DNA of 64,000 bases, from contig JAXGGA010005139.1 of NCBI GenBank assembly GCA_038373865.1, positions 1 to 64,000 of the forward strand. The letters are read 5' to 3'. The DNA is from Uloborus plumipes. Its lineage: Eukaryota; Arthropoda; Arachnida; Araneae; Uloboridae. Positions 35,157-47,455 of this stretch are shown here, one piece after another. The translations under genes and the position numbers were made by a program. Below the pieces are notes generated by a model that saw only the letters and a program-made list of their open reading frames with translations, did not search any database and was not told the origin of the DNA. Each line of letters starts with the position of its first letter. The first letter of the stretch is position 1.

Positions 35157-35633
35157 CCCATTAATGCCTAACGTCCCTTTTTAGGGACGGTCCAAAAAAG
35201 GGTCTGAATATCCCCAAAATGAACTTTTCAACCAAATAATAGTGTTCTGTTTCAACTCGTTATTAACAGATTGCAGCACATAACTAGTGTAAAGAGTGTT
35301 CTGTAGCAGTTTTAATATGATCTTTATCAAAAATGACATCGTTCACAATCTCAAGTAAAAAAGCTAAGTTTTCAAAGTTAATACCAGTATGATTTTATTT
35401 CTTCTCATAAAATTTCTTTTTAAATATTGTATCGTAGGCAGAAAACAGTTTTAGTAAAAAAAGTATGTACCCTCTGGGACCTATCGTAACTTTTAAGGGA
35501 CGATTTTCCTTTCCTTAATAAAAAAGTTATTTTTTACATAATATATTTTTTTTTAATTTTTTCTTTCCATTAAATGCTGTTTGTAACCACTATAAAAATA
35601 TCTTTGGAAAAAAAATGTCAGGCATTAATGGAT
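35157..35633 (+). mobile_element. TTAA-type MITE (CCCATTAATGCC ends), copy 1
   Basis: TTAA then CCCATTAATGCCTAACGTCC; ends TGTCAGGCATTAATGGA with a mutated right TTAA. A start of CCC with TTAA target fits piggyBac. Two more copies at 43064 and 52891 keep an intact right TTAA. Confidence 0.8.
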
Positions 35634-36365
35634 TTAGCAAAACGAAAGCCCCAATTATGGATTCCGTAGTAAATCCTTCAGAGCTTATGACGGAAGTAAT
35701 GCTTGGCTTTGAATAAAAAAAATTTAGCTATTTTACAGTTTAGAGTCATTCCATAATGACTAACGTAACATTCAGAGCTGATTTTGTAACTGTTTTTACT
35801 TGTAGCTTAAAGGATAAAAAATATTTTTTAGTTATGCTGGTGGATTTGCTATGTACATGGTATCTATGTATCATTTCTGCCAAGAATTTGAAATAAAATG
35901 ACTGACAGTAGATATTTTTTCAACCAAAATAGCAGCGTGACTAACGTAACATTTTTGCAACCCTGAAAATGAATGCTCAAGTTGTGAGGCAAAAATGTCT
36001 CAAAGTTAAGCAAGTGTTAAAAACTGAATGATATATTTGAAAAATGTATAAAGTTGGCTTTTTAAAACATAAAACACATTTATTAAATCTTAAAATCTTT
36101 TAGTCTTAAGTGTCACTTTTACTCAAGATGGTGTGTGACTAACGTAACGTGACTAACTTAACCATGGAATAACAAGCAGTAAACACACTACAAACTATTT
36201 ATTATGGCAATTATCAGTGATAATTACAATACTTTTTCAATTTTTTAAAACTTTTTATGTTGTATGATTTTTATTTATTTTGTCATTTATTTATTTTTTG
36301 ATACTTTTTTCACTTCGGTATTTTTTTCTCTTCAGCTGAGGTTGACATTTCTATGGAATGACCCT
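35634..36365. other. Unassigned, repeated GTGACTAACGTAAC motif
   Basis: TGACTAACGTAAC occurs near 35756, 35938 and 36127, with GTGACTAACTTAACC after it. Looks like a decayed repeat; no ORF. Confidence 0.45.
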
Positions 36366-36367
36366 TT

Positions 36368-36473
36368 ATTACTGTAAAACTAACAATTTTGCAGTTCATT
36401 ACTGTAAAACTAGCAATAAACTATAAAATTAGCTGTGTTATACTGTAAAAACAACATTCATTTTGTGCAGTAT
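36368..36473. repeat. ACTGTAAAA-family MITE, right part (copy f)
   Basis: TTACTGTAAAACTAACAATT to AACAACATTCATTTTGTGCA. Confidence 0.65.
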
Positions 36474-38625
36474 AGTGTTAAAAAATAGGAATTGGTATTC
36501 AAGAAAGCAGGCTCGTTCAGCGTTACACGAACTGTTTTGCTCTCCCAAAATCAACACTGACTTACAAATGTTGTTTAAGTTGAGGAAACTGATTTGCAAA
36601 TTCACAAAGGACAAGCGGAGGATATGTTTGCTTTAAAACACGTTCTTTGTTGTGAGTTGTTATGGGTTTAATGAAATGCGGTAAATTTCGCGCCATAAAG
36701 ACCTCATGTGTTGCAGTTGACCTTCCTTTCTTGTTGCATTATCCCCGATTACCTGTGCCTACTCGCTTAAAAGGTTACTTTTAGGAAGGAACATATTTGC
36801 TGTAAAAAATGTATAAGGTTACCTATTGTTAATGGTTGTAAGGTTACACAACTTTTGGAGTAAGCTGTTATGATTTTTAGAAACTTTGTACTTCATGGCT
36901 TAACGCAGCAGTTTTGAATTCAACAATAAAGTTCATTTTTTGATTGTTCTCTAAAAACATTCCTATACTTTTATTATACATTAAGCTAGTATGACAGTGG
37001 TTATGAGTAAGTATAAAGATACTTTGCTCCATAATAAAACAGGAAACATTTATTTTATATTTTTTTATTTCACAACGAAAACATTTTTAAATACTGATCG
37101 ATTTTTGTACAGGTTTATTTTTAAATACTGTGCATTGCAAACAATATTTTACATTTTGAAAAAAAAAAGATATGATTGGACAAATATGCTTTTGCTAAGT
37201 CTGATAGCTATAACAATAAAATCTGTTTTTATTTTTCTGCCTCGGATTTATATCTTGTTCGTCTTCGCTGTCTGTAAATGGTTCTGAAAGAGATATCTTC
37301 AAAAAATGAATATTAAAAAGTAATTCACCCTATCGCTCTGAAGTTTAAGCGAAACATAAAATAACTCTGGTGCGATATCGTCAAATATAAAACAATCTCT
37401 AAAAGGTTACTAACCCGTGGTTCAACTTTAACCTGCTCCTGTTTTAAAGTTTCTGATAAAAATCACCAAAAAATATTTCAAACCGATGATTCAACGATCG
37501 CTGATACAATGAGTTGTGTAATACACGCAATGTGCAGAGATAAAAAAAAGTGCTTTTTAAAGCTAAATTTATCTCACCATTTGATGATCTTCGAAAATTG
37601 CGCAGATTTTTTTTTTTTTTAGTAGATGAGAGCACCAGAATCTTTGACAATTTCATCTCAAAATTTTCAAAAAGATCTCGTCTCGAATTTTCACCCCTGT
37701 TTCCATGAAATTTGTTTTTGAATAAATATTTTTATCGTGTGAAAAGTAAAATTTATCACGTTTGGATTTAGTGTCGTTTCAATAATACCATGAAGACCAA
37801 CAATATCGAGAATACGATAACATAACTTCTAAACACATACTTCACAAAAAAGGACTTGAAATTTACGAGGAGTTTTTTCAAAATGACATACTCAAATGTT
37901 ATTAGCATACAACGGATAACATAAGTGATATTTGTATATCTTTGGTATTCAAGAGAAAATCTGCCATTGAAGTATTAACGAAAAAAGTGTTTACTGAATC
38001 AAAAATCGTATTTTCATTGTTTTCTCTGAAAGTAAAAGTTCCATCTTTAACAGCCTCTATATACACTATCACGAAGAATGATACACGTTCTAAAGTTTTT
38101 TTTTTTTTCAAATGGGTCTGCACAAGAAGCTTAATCCTTTTTGAAGGCCTAGTGCGATCCCCGATATAGGATCCCGTCTTTCATGTGTCAGCATTAAGGT
38201 GCGGATGACAATGGCAGGGATAATTTTGCTGCCCAGTTTCCCCACTAGATGGAGGCACCTGGGATCTCTTCGATGCGAAACTGCACTTGGTCTTTTTTTA
38301 ACTGAACAAAAAATAAACAATAAATAATAATACTCAAACTGTAAGGAAAATCCGTAAGCAGGAGTATCCTCGGACAGATGATATGGTCAATTATATGGGT
38401 TTTTAAGTGTGAACAGTTCTACCTAATTATGGCATGGTTTTAAGGCTAATACTTCAAATGATTTCTTAAGGCTTTTAGATGGACAAGAAACTGGTGATTT
38501 GCAAGTACGAGAATAATCTGTAAATCGGATAATCCACACGTAAGTAACTGGGAGTTCAGTATATAGCTAAAGAAATAACAAAGGGTAGTGGACGTATAAC
38601 TTTAAACAGCTTGACGAGTTTTTTA
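36474..38625. other. 3' flank of gene A, no second gene seen
   Basis: AT-rich with no credible coding exon. 38120-38300 is GC-richer (CATCTAGTGGGGAAACTGGG on the minus strand) and may be an old SINE or 3' UTR. A 98-codon stretch at 36991-37287 is hydrophobic AT-rich noise. Confidence 0.4.
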
Positions 38626-39213
38626 TCACTGAGCGGGTGGTACCCAACCACCAAACGCTTTCTCCAATTCCACAGCACAGGCTATGGTCAGTGGATCTGC
38701 ACCACTACGACCCACTATCTGAAATCCAATGGGCAACCCTTCTTTGCTGAGACCCATGGTGCACTGGGTCGCAGGGTTGGGCAACATGTTGCACAAAGCA
38801 GTATACCCTGTGCTGGGCAACAGCAGCGTCACCTGGTAGTGGCGAGGGGCTGTCTTGGGGAAGGTCGGCATCAGTAACACCGAATTATCGTCTGCTAGAA
38901 CACTGTCCAACTTCCTCCGGAACATATTTTCCAAGTTGGCGAAATATTTTTCGTTTTCGGCATTGAAGATGAATGGTGCTTTTCGCACCAGCATGGCGAT
39001 GATGGCCATGAAAGACAGTTTGGAGGCACCGAAGAGACGTTTCAGGAATTCGACGTAGACGTTGAGGTTGGTTTTGCCGGCTGTCAGAAGCTTCTTCATG
39101 TCTTTGACGGAGTAGACGAAGTTGTACAGGCACATCCAAGTGACGATGCCCAAGGAGGGGAGTTGGACTTCTGTGGCTCGGATTCCGTAAGTGGTTTCGA
39201 AATGCGAAATTGC
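38626..39213 (-). CDS. faah2-like: FAAH2-like amidase gene A, last coding exon and stop
   Basis: Terminal exon: acceptor CCCACAG, 195 codons, stop TGA at 38626-38628. It starts AISHFETTYGIRATEVQLPS and ends ELEKAFGGWVPPAQ. Family landmarks are LLMPTFPKTAPRHYQV, ATQCTMGLSKEGLPIGFQIV and FGGWVPP, all at the expected places of the FAAH2 C-terminus, so the protein end is complete. Two overlapping ORFs in the same span are shadows. I saw no AATAAA on the minus strand in the ~900 bp after the stop, so the polyadenylation site is unplaced. The five exons have no frameshift or internal stop, so the gene is probably live. Confidence 0.95.
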   Translation of the reverse strand, partial: AISHFETTYGIRATEVQLPSLGIVTWMCLYNFVYSVKDMKKLLTAGKTNLNVYVEFLKRLFGASKLSFMAIIAMLVRKAPFIFNAENEKYFANLENMFRRKLDSVLADDNSVLLMPTFPKTAPRHYQVTLLLPSTGYTALCNMLPNPATQCTMGLSKEGLPIGFQIVGRSGADPLTIACAVELEKAFGGWVPPAQ

Positions 39214-39950
39214 CTGTGGGGAAAAGATAATACATATAGTTTCGCTATCATTCAAAAACAGTTTTCTTTCATCTTTTGCAACTTCGGTTTCAAGTTTTAA
39301 TGCTGGTGTTTCTTTTTTTTTTCTTCAAAAAAGCAGTTTCTAAAAAATCGGTAATTAGTATTAAAGCTATGCAATTCATGAAATAATCACTGCGATTTCA
39401 GTTCAACTTCAATGCTGATTCCACATCGATGGAGAAAATAAAATCTTTGTAGAAAACTTCTAGCGCATAGCATATTCTGCAAAATTTGATTTGTACGTCC
39501 ACGTGCTTACTCAATCAGCAAAGTGATGAAAGCAAAAAGTGAGAGCAAAGTGATATTAGTGCCAAAATTAAAAATTTCTAAATAATTGGCACAAATGCTA
39601 TAAGAACCCCTCCTCTCTTTTGGGGTAAGAGACAGTTCTGGCAGGTTCTGCTATACATCATGATTAAGAGCAAAATTTCAATGAAAATCTACCTATGATC
39701 TGAACTTCCAGCCCGTTTTACTCAAAACTTTTAAAATTCTATTTGCATCTCTTTGCTTTTCATTGCTACATTATTCGCTTGCAATACAATAGATAAATCC
39801 TCGCTGCCGATGTTAATGCATAGAAAATGTTTGGTAGAACATAGTTTGTTACAAGGCCGTTGATGTGGAATCAGCATTAAGGTTCGGTTTTAAAGGAGCG
39901 TCGTGCTACATCTTATCATCTCAACAAGCAGATTTCGTGCCAAATATCTC
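39214..39950. other. Gene A intron sequence, nothing recognised
   Basis: AT-rich; no ORF or terminal repeats found. Confidence 0.4.
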
Positions 39951-39953
39951 TTA

Positions 39954-40419
39954 CCGCCTTATTCACCGTTAACCTAACCACCGGCCTCAAACCACGAGGT
40001 TCGTTAACCCGGAGTTAAGATTTTAACCACGCGGTTAAAAAGTTGGTATTCACTGTCGAAAAATGACGCGGATTTCCTCTACCACGTCATTACTCAACTT
40101 AACTTCAGGTGGTTATGTACGCGGCCATCCTATTGGTCAATGTTGATCACGTGATTAATTTGCTGTTTTTAAATCTCCAATCATTTGCATTCGAGTTTAC
40201 ATGTATTGCGCATATTCAGAGAACAAACCACACTTTAAGTTTCGCAACCACGCCCGGTTGGGAATTAACCTTGCTCCTAGAGCTTGGTTAAGTTTCCCAA
40301 CCAAGCGTCTTTTCGGAAACCTGTCAGCGCGTAGTTAATGTTGACGGTGAATACGAAGTAGGCGGTAACTCCGGGTTAAGAGCCGGTTTAACCACGCTTG
40401 GTTAACTGTGAATAAGGCG
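39954..40419. mobile_element. Harbinger-like MITE in gene A intron
   Basis: Ends CCGCCTTATTCACCGTTAAC and (inverse) CGCCTTATTCACAGTTAACC; TTA on each side, the 3-bp target of PIF/Harbinger. Rich in GGTTAA/TTAACC, including further partial inverted copies inside. Confidence 0.75.
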
Positions 40420-40611
40420 TTACTGCGTATGGTGCAGACATCGTGACAATGCTCAGAACATGTGCATTTAATGTCAAGGCAGCTTGAAAAGTTAGATTAA
40501 GCTCTGGGTTAGAAACAGCAGAAGTTTTCTTAGAAACCGAATCTTAATACTTTTCGATAAAGTCGTATGAATTGTCCTAAATCTAACTTCTCAAAAGGTA
40601 ACCATTCTCAC

Positions 40612-40707
40612 CTTCTTCATAGCTGCTGTCATCTCTGGATCAATGTCAATCATGAGTGGTCCTTTAGACTTCAGCATGTAGTGCAACTTTAGGTTCTTGA
40701 AATTCAC
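40612..40707 (-). CDS. faah2-like: FAAH2-like amidase gene A, fourth exon in window
   Basis: Short exon of 96 nt (32 codons, phase 0 at both ends), too short to stand out as an ORF. It lies between an acceptor ending TTTTAG and the donor GTGAGA. It reads VNFKNLKLHYMLKSKG then PLMIDIDPEMTAAMKK, matching the FAAH2 segment V-x-L-K-D-L-K-F-Y...VDQDL after the TGPMCRYAEDL block. Flanking introns are about 1.75 kb and 1.4 kb; each holds a DNA-transposon MITE. Confidence 0.88.
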
Positions 40708-41168
40708 CTAAAATTTAAGTAAACCAAATTAATGATAGCTTTAGCTCACATTTCGGTCAACTTTTGATTATATTTTTATGGTTGTGTGTGGAATTTGAGG
40801 AGATTAACCATTAAATCTTGTAATTCAATCAGGTTGACATCAAGTATGAATATTGATTCCACCTGGAAATCTTTCAACTAGTGACTGAAAACTATGCGAC
40901 TTTTGAAATTGCACAACCTCCCCGTAACGTTTCATCCAATTTGAAAAGCTCAATAAAAGTAAATTGATAAAAGAACGGAGGAACAAATTAGCACGGAGTG
41001 ATACCATAAGTTAGAGTATAAAGTACTCGTATCATTTAGAAATTACCCTCTCTTCCCACTCTGATGGGATTTTTCACCATTTACATTCACTTTTCTCTTC
41101 CGCCCAAAAAGTAAGTAATTGGACATTTTTTCGAATTAAAAAATATGTTTTAGTGCTAAACCATATCA
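40708..41168. other. Gene A intron sequence, nothing recognised
   Basis: AT-rich, no feature seen apart from the flanking exon and MITE. Confidence 0.4.
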
Positions 41169-41176
41169 TGTCCAAT

Positions 41177-41883
41177 AGGATGCACCGACTAGCAAATTTG
41201 CCGATTACGATTACCGATTAATCGGCAGTTGATAATCGGCCGATTAATCCGTCAAGCCGATTAATGATTAAAATGGTTGTTTTCAGTACACCGTTACAGT
41301 TTTTTCTGCGTTTTTTTTTTTTTTCAATTCTAACTTTTGAAATAGTTGCTAATTTTTTGTTCCATTTTCCTAATTTTCCCAAAATAATTTCAAAATATTA
41401 TCAAATTTCTCTGAACTAATTTTCATATTATTGTCAATAATATTGAATTAACACATTGCTAATTATGTAAGCTAGACATGAAAATTCAAAAAAAAAAAAA
41501 GGACGTCTGTGTGGTGAGCAATCCAATTTTGAAGTTCTTTTAGTTTCAATTTTTCAATTATTAGTAGCTATGTAATTCAAGACTTTTATTCTTTGTGAAA
41601 ATTGAAGATTATCTAAAAGCAAGGAGAAAAGTATCGACGCATGAAAAATGTTGCTACATTAACTATGTGCATTTTTATTCAAAATAGGAGAATTAATGTA
41701 TTAAAAACTTTACATCAACGGTGAGGATTATTATTACTGTTAATAAAATTATTCATCATAATTTCTTAGTAAAGGTTTACTTTAAAAAATAATATTTAAA
41801 AAATATTTTTCCGCCGATTAATCGGCCGATTTTGCCGATGATTAATAATCGGCAAAGTGGCCGATTAATCAGTGCATCCCTAG
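41177..41883. mobile_element. hAT MITE in gene A intron
   Basis: AGGATGCACCGACTAGC at the left and (inverse) CTAGGGATGCACTGATTAAT at the right, flanked by identical TGTCCAAT (41169-41176, 41884-41891). Subterminal arrays of CCGATTAATCGGC palindromes. GGGATGCACCGAT is a common hAT end. Confidence 0.9.
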
Positions 41884-41891
41884 TGTCCAAT

Positions 41892-42457
41892 CTTGATTTT
41901 GTAAGACATTAGATAGCATTTTGAAACATTGGGCAAAAGTGCTTTAACGAAATTATTTTAAGCTTTCAAAAGGAGCAATTCAATGAGAACAGAAGCACCA
42001 TTTTTAGGTACGATTTTTCGTTTACACCTATCCTTTTTAAAAAAAACTACCAACGGGAGCAGTCGATGTTGAATGGTTGAAACTATGTTTTGTGCAACAG
42101 TTTTTTGTTGCCCAAGTTGCCAAATGGGTGTTTATTTCGCTGGAATTATTTTTCTCAAGCTCGTGTCTGGCTCATTTTGAGTCTTTTTAGAGTTTTCTAC
42201 AAAAACAGAAAAACAAAATCATTACTTGGGTTGCTCACGTCCACACCCAAATTCACAGTTTTGGTGAAAGTAACAAACACTCCAAAAATATATTCTATGA
42301 ATAAGGAACAAATTAAATATTTATTAATATTTAACTTTCCTTCAAACTGTCTTTAAAAATTTGAAATTTTATCAAATTATTAAGAAATTCTAATGATTTA
42401 CAAATGACTTGTGGAACCCCTGTTCTTTCTCCAGCTCTCTCACCCCACTATACGTAC
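41892..42457. other. Gene A intron sequence, nothing recognised
   Basis: Remainder of the intron after the hAT MITE. An 88-codon stretch at 42090-42356 has no family resemblance. Confidence 0.35.
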
Positions 42458-42612
42458 CTTTCTTCCGAATTTGAGGAGCGTCCCGTTGTGGGCGGTGAGC
42501 ACTTCCATGGTGAGGTTGAGGTCCTCGGCGTATCGGCACATGGGGCCCGTGTAGATGAACCTCTCGAGCTCTGCGTCTGGCACAGGGAAGCATCCCTTCA
42601 TCGACACGTAGC
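42458..42612 (-). CDS. faah2-like: FAAH2-like amidase gene A, third exon in window
   Basis: Exon of 155 nt, acceptor CCCCAG, donor GTACGT, entering in phase 1 and leaving in phase 0. With the carried G it encodes GYVSMKGCFPVPDAELERF, then IYTGPMCRYAEDLNLTMEVL and TAHNGTLLKFGRK. TGPMCRYAEDL is highly conserved in FAAH2-type amidases, lining the substrate channel after the signature. It fits the flanking exons without frame correction. An AT-rich intron of about 10.8 kb separates it from the previous exon. Confidence 0.93.
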
Positions 42613-43060
42613 CTGGGGAGGAAGTCAGAAAAAACACACTTCAAATGAAGAATGGGCAGTGGGATTCGCGAAAATCGTGAAGAGGAATGGCCAACTGTTG
42701 TTTTCTCCGAACTGACACTGCGTTAGCAGAGAAACGAGTTTTACAGAATTCTTTTTTTTTTTGATTGGTTGCCAAAATTTGGCAACGAAACCTCAATGCA
42801 ATTTGACCAAAGCACAATTTCAGCCTACTCTTTTTCTTGTTAACTCCGTATTTTGCATTAAAATAGAGATTCGTGGCAACGCTTAAATGCAAACTTATAA
42901 TTAAGAACTTTTATTTTTGAGAATTCCATTGTTGTTGGAATCACTATTTTACGATTTTTATGAAGTTAGAAGTGTCTCAAGCTATCTTGTTTTAAGGTTG
43001 TTTTATTGTGAATTTAAGTGACTTTTATGTATTTTGGATGTTTACGAGTTGATTTATGCT
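42613..43060. other. Start of the 10.8-kb gene A intron
   Basis: AT-rich sequence upstream of the 42458 exon on the minus strand; no repeat assigned. Confidence 0.4.
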
Positions 43061-43063
43061 TAA

Positions 43064-43284
43064 CCCATTAATACCAGACATTTTTTTTCCAAAGATATTT
43101 TGTATACTGGTTACACGGCTACAGAACACACTTTACAATGGTTATGTGTTGCAATCTGTTAGTAATGAATTGAAACAATACCAAAGTAATAATTGAACAC
43201 TATTATTTGGTTGAAATGTTCATTTTTGGTAAATTCAAACACTTTTTGGACCGTCTCTAAAAAGGGACGCTAGGCATTAATGGG
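43064..43284 (-). mobile_element. TTAA-type MITE, copy 2 (internally deleted)
   Basis: TTAA|CCCATTAATACCAGAC ... GGCATTAATGGG|TTAA, both TTAA intact; 221 bp against ~477-515 in the other copies. Confidence 0.85.
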
Positions 43285-43660
43285 TTAATACGTTTAAATA
43301 AAGTTTATTAATTTATAATTGTAAATGTAATAAAAATATTTTTGAAAAACAAAATTAAACCGACTTCAGAATTTCACTCGACAAATGCTCGAATAAGTAA
43401 CACATAATTTTATTCTTTCAACACCATCGGTACTACATTTAAACATGAGTTTCAAAGTCGGCGCAAAAACACTAAACAGAATCATACGGAACTATATAAC
43501 TCAACTATAAATATAAATTTCAATGAATCCAGGCTCTTTAATCGCATTCACTACATTGACAACCGCATTATTATGCAATGGTACGAACATTCAGCTCTTA
43601 ATTTTCAATGGTTTCTCTGAAAAAGGTTGGAAAAATGTAGTTAAACATCATTTTACCTAT
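43285..43660. other. No recognisable feature
   Basis: AT-rich intron sequence between two MITEs. Confidence 0.4.
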
Positions 43661-43664
43661 AATT

Positions 43665-43785
43665 TTTAGCTGTATTATACTGTAAAAGCAACAGTAAAAT
43701 ACTGGCAGCAGAGGTTCCAGTTTAAAACTAACTGCACAGTAATAAACAATAAAATTAGCAGTTTTACAGTTTATTACTATAAAAA
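43665..43785. repeat. ACTGTAAAA-family fragments (copy g)
   Basis: TGTATTATACTGTAAAAGCA followed at once by a second start, AACAGTAAAATACTGGCAGC; two partial units head to tail. Confidence 0.6.
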
Positions 43786-44114
43786 TACACTGCAAAAAAG
43801 GAACTGTTGTTTTTACATTATAATACTGGCAACCGAAATTCCAATTTAAGGGAGTCCGGAACACATTTTGAAAACAATTTTATTAAACAGTTTAGAATTT
43901 TGAAATTTTTAACACTGATTCACCATATGTTTAATAAACAAAATCATAACATACATGACAATTTTTTACTTCCTTTTACGCAGTAAAGGAAGTATTGTGA
44001 TCGCGAAAAAAAAATCACTCAAATTTGAGTCTAAATTTTGATTTTGCTCACCCCCGAATAAATGTTCAGTAGTTTTTTCGACCTGTCAGCACGTGCATAT
44101 GTACCTACCAACAT

Positions 44115-44195
44115 ATCGCCGTTCCGGAAGAACAATGACGTAACTGAAAAAATTTGTCAAATGCAAATACGTCACTGTTCTTCCGGAACAGCGAT
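44115..44195. mobile_element. 81-bp hairpin MITE
   Basis: TCGCCGTTCCGGAAGAACAA and TGTTCTTCCGGAACAGCGA are inverse copies, with GACGTA/TACGTC next inside; flanked by TA (or ATAT). Copy 4 of the host element lacks it at the same point. Confidence 0.75.
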
Positions 44196-44274
44196 ATAAG
44201 CAGCCGAAAAATCCTTTTCAGCCACCCCCGAGTTAATTACGACGAGTTTTCTCGTGACGTCTGTATGTACGTTA

Positions 44275-46887
44275 GGGTGGAGCGAAAAACAAAAATTTTG
44301 GAATTTTTTTCTGTAATACCCGGCAAAAGCTGTGCATGCGTAAGTACAAAACACGTGTAAAATATTATCAAGTTTGAACAACTCCTTTAGGGTCCTACCA
44401 GGGCTTGAATTTCTCTAAAAATACGAAAAAATATCAATTTTCAAAAAATTTTTGGAAAATATACATAATCACCATTTTTGTTCTATAACCATTAAAATGC
44501 TTCCTTTTAACACTCTGTTCATGCATCTTCAAAATATTTACATTCTATTCAGTATTAAGTTCGTACATGAACCGTAAAGTTCTGTGAAATTAACCAAAAA
44601 TTGACATTTTTTACCATTTTTTGCACATTGCAATAAATTCTTCTTTTGTAATCCAGATTCTATTTTTTTTTGCAATGAATGGGCAAAATGGAGCTTTTAG
44701 TTGTAAATGCAATTATATTTCATTACATTAACAGCCCAGAACGCACCACAAGGAGGTAGCTGCATTTCGGGTGTCATTCTGCCTTTCCCATTCACCCAGC
44801 CACGTTGTTTACATATTTTCAACACATTTATATGGATGCAATTACTATCTGATGTTAAACAGGTTTCTCCTTTTGAAGCAAAGTTTGAAGTTTGACTCAT
44901 GACACAGTTTTTACCTTGACGATTGCGAGCATATAGTTTTGCATTTAAATTCGTATCTTGTCTCTTCCTTCAATAGCAATCTACCGTCTCAATAACCAGT
45001 TTTGAACCCTTAAAACAATCGGACTGTAGAAGAGGTATACTTATTGAATCACTGATAAAGTACAACTTGTTTTCGAAAAGTTGTCTTATTAACGTTGCAA
45101 GAACTCGGTGGAAGATACCAAAGCTTTAAAAAGGGATAAAAGTACTTGATGGACATTGTCAATGTAATACAGAAATAAAAAAGTGACCCTGATCTCACTA
45201 TCAAAAATTGGAGACCTTTCAGTCATTGGCTTTCATTAATTCGAGCTAACAGAGTGATGAAGCTGTTGATTTTCAAGCTGAGTTTCTAATGAGATACAGA
45301 TACTCGTCAGTTATATCATTAAAAAATACGCTTCTGTATAGTTCAAGAAATTAGAAATTTAAAAAAAAAAGAAAAAATTTCTATGGAGCTGTAATCATAT
45401 TAAAAATTACACATTCTATAAAAGTTTAAAACTATAAGAATACATTGACTGGTTAACGCGTGTTTACTTTCCTCCCATTAATGATGTCAATTTAAAAAAA
45501 TCTCATAGTTTGAACTTTCAAAATTTAATATTGGTCATAAAAGTTCTCATTTAGTTATGAAAGTGTTTTCTGATGTTGTATGCCTTTCCGTAACCCAACT
45601 CCTTTACAGTTTGACTATCGTCCACTGCCGTGCATGGCCAATTACAAGTTCTCAAAATTAACAAAGCAGGCATTTCTTCGAATCATCGGATCCACGAAGA
45701 AGAGAAGATCATTAATTAAATGAATTATAGGTTGCGTAACTTTCATTATACATACAATTCCATGTTTCACGGAAATTTTCTTTCTTTTTTTTAAATTTCT
45801 AATTTCCTGAACCATTATATTATTTAAAGATATAACTGACGAGTATCTTCATCTCATTAGAAATTCATCTTAAAAATTAACAGATTCATAAGTCTGTTAG
45901 CTCGAATTGACGAACGCTAATGACTGAAAGGTCTCCGATTTTTGATAGTGAGATCAGGGTAACCATTTTCTTTTTGTATTACATTGACAATGTCCATCAA
46001 GTACTTTTCCTCTTTTTTTAATCCGTTTTTAAAGCTTCGATATCTTCCACTGAGTTCTTGCAACGTTAATAAGTTAATTTAAAAAAAAAAAAAAACAAGT
46101 TGCACTTTATCAGTGATTCATTAAGTATACCTCTTCTACACTCCGACTGTTTTAAGGGTTTAAAACTGGTTAGTGAGACGGTAGACTGCTATTGGAGGAA
46201 AAGACAAGACATGAATTTAAATGAAAAACTTTATGCTCGCAATCATCAATGCCAAAACTGAGTCATAAGTCTAACTTCAAACTTGGATTCAAAAGGAGAA
46301 ACCTGTTTAACATCAGATAGTAATTGCATCCGTATAAATGTGTTGAAAATATGTAAACAACGTGGCTGGGTGGATGGAAAATGCAGAATGACACCCGAAG
46401 TGCAGCTACCTCCTTGTGGTGCGCTCTGGGCTGTTAATGTAACGAAATATAATTGCATTTACAACTAAAGCTGCATTTTCCCCATTCATTGCAAAAAAAT
46501 AGTATCTGGATTACAAAAGAAGAATTGTTGCTATGTGCAAAAAATGGTAAAAAAAGTCAATTTTTGGTTAATTTCACGGAAATTTACGGTTTATGTATGA
46601 ACTTAATACTGAATAGAATGTAAATAATTTTGAAGATGCATGAAAAGAGTGTTAAAAGGAAGCATTTTAGTGGTATTAGAGCGAAAATGGTGATTATTTA
46701 AATTTTCCAAAAAATTTTAGAAAATTGACATTTTTTCGTATTTTTAGAGAAATTCAAGCCCTGGTAGGACCCTAAAAGAGTTGTCCAAACTTAATTATAC
46801 TTTACATGTGTATTATACTTACGCATGCACAGCTTTTGCCGGGTATTACAGAATAAAATTCCAAAATTTTTGTTTTTCGCTCCACCC
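44275..46887. mobile_element. 2.6-kb fold-back element
   Basis: Arms 44275-~45380 and ~45780-46887 are inverse copies with a ~400-bp unique centre. Ends GGGTGGAGCGAAAAACAAAA, flanked by TA. The two 60-70 aa ORFs (44707-44895 plus and 46246-46458 minus) are the same sequence in the two arms, so not evidence of a gene. Confidence 0.9.
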
Positions 46888-47455
46888 TAATGTACGTGTG
46901 TGCGTATGTATGTATGTGGGTCGCATAACTCAAAAACTATATGCCGTAGAAGCTTCTAGCTTGGTATATAGGCTCTGAGGATGGTCTAGTTGTGCACCTC
47001 CCCTTGTGGTTGCATTCGAATGTTCCCAAGGGGGTGTTTTACCTCTTTTTTGGGGTAAATCAGTGTTAATTTCAATGCAGACTCAAGTGATATAAATTGG
47101 CGCTACCGCTTGGCGATATGTCGCCAAGCTTTTGGTTGCCAAGTGTTTGACGCTAACTTGGCGACATATCGCCAAGTTGGCGACAAATTTGGCGAAAAAA
47201 TTATCTTTTGAATTTAGGTTCAACTTGGCGCTATAGGCGATATTTTGCGAAAAATTCACTGAATGATATTAAAATCAGCAATATTTAGAAAATTAACCAT
47301 TGTAAAATATTTTTTGCACTGTTTCGTGGCAGATTAGGGGAGTAAATATTTGAATTGTTACCTTGCTCACTCCAAGCACTTTTTTTAACATTTAAGGCAA
47401 CTACTAAGAAATTTACACGTAAAAGGAAGTAGTGTGGGGTCCATACCAGATTTTT

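Larger units (their letters stand above)
43967..47455 (-). mobile_element. ACTTCC-family element, copy 5, split
   Basis: Left part 43967-44274 starts TTTACTTCCTTTTACGCAGT; right part 46888-47455 ends GTAAAAGGAAGTAGTGTGGG then GTCCATACCAGAT. The TTGGCGA palindromes are at 47105-47200. Two elements sit inside it. Confidence 0.85.

Noticed and set aside
38611..39058. Plus-strand ORFs of 88 and 67 codons
   Set aside because: Antisense shadows of the terminal FAAH2-like exon.
42404..42715. 103-codon plus-strand ORF
   Set aside because: Antisense shadow of the FAAH2-like exon 42458-42612.
44697..46468. Paired 60-70 aa ORFs as a gene family
   Set aside because: They are the two arms of one inverted repeat, each read on both strands; no independent support.
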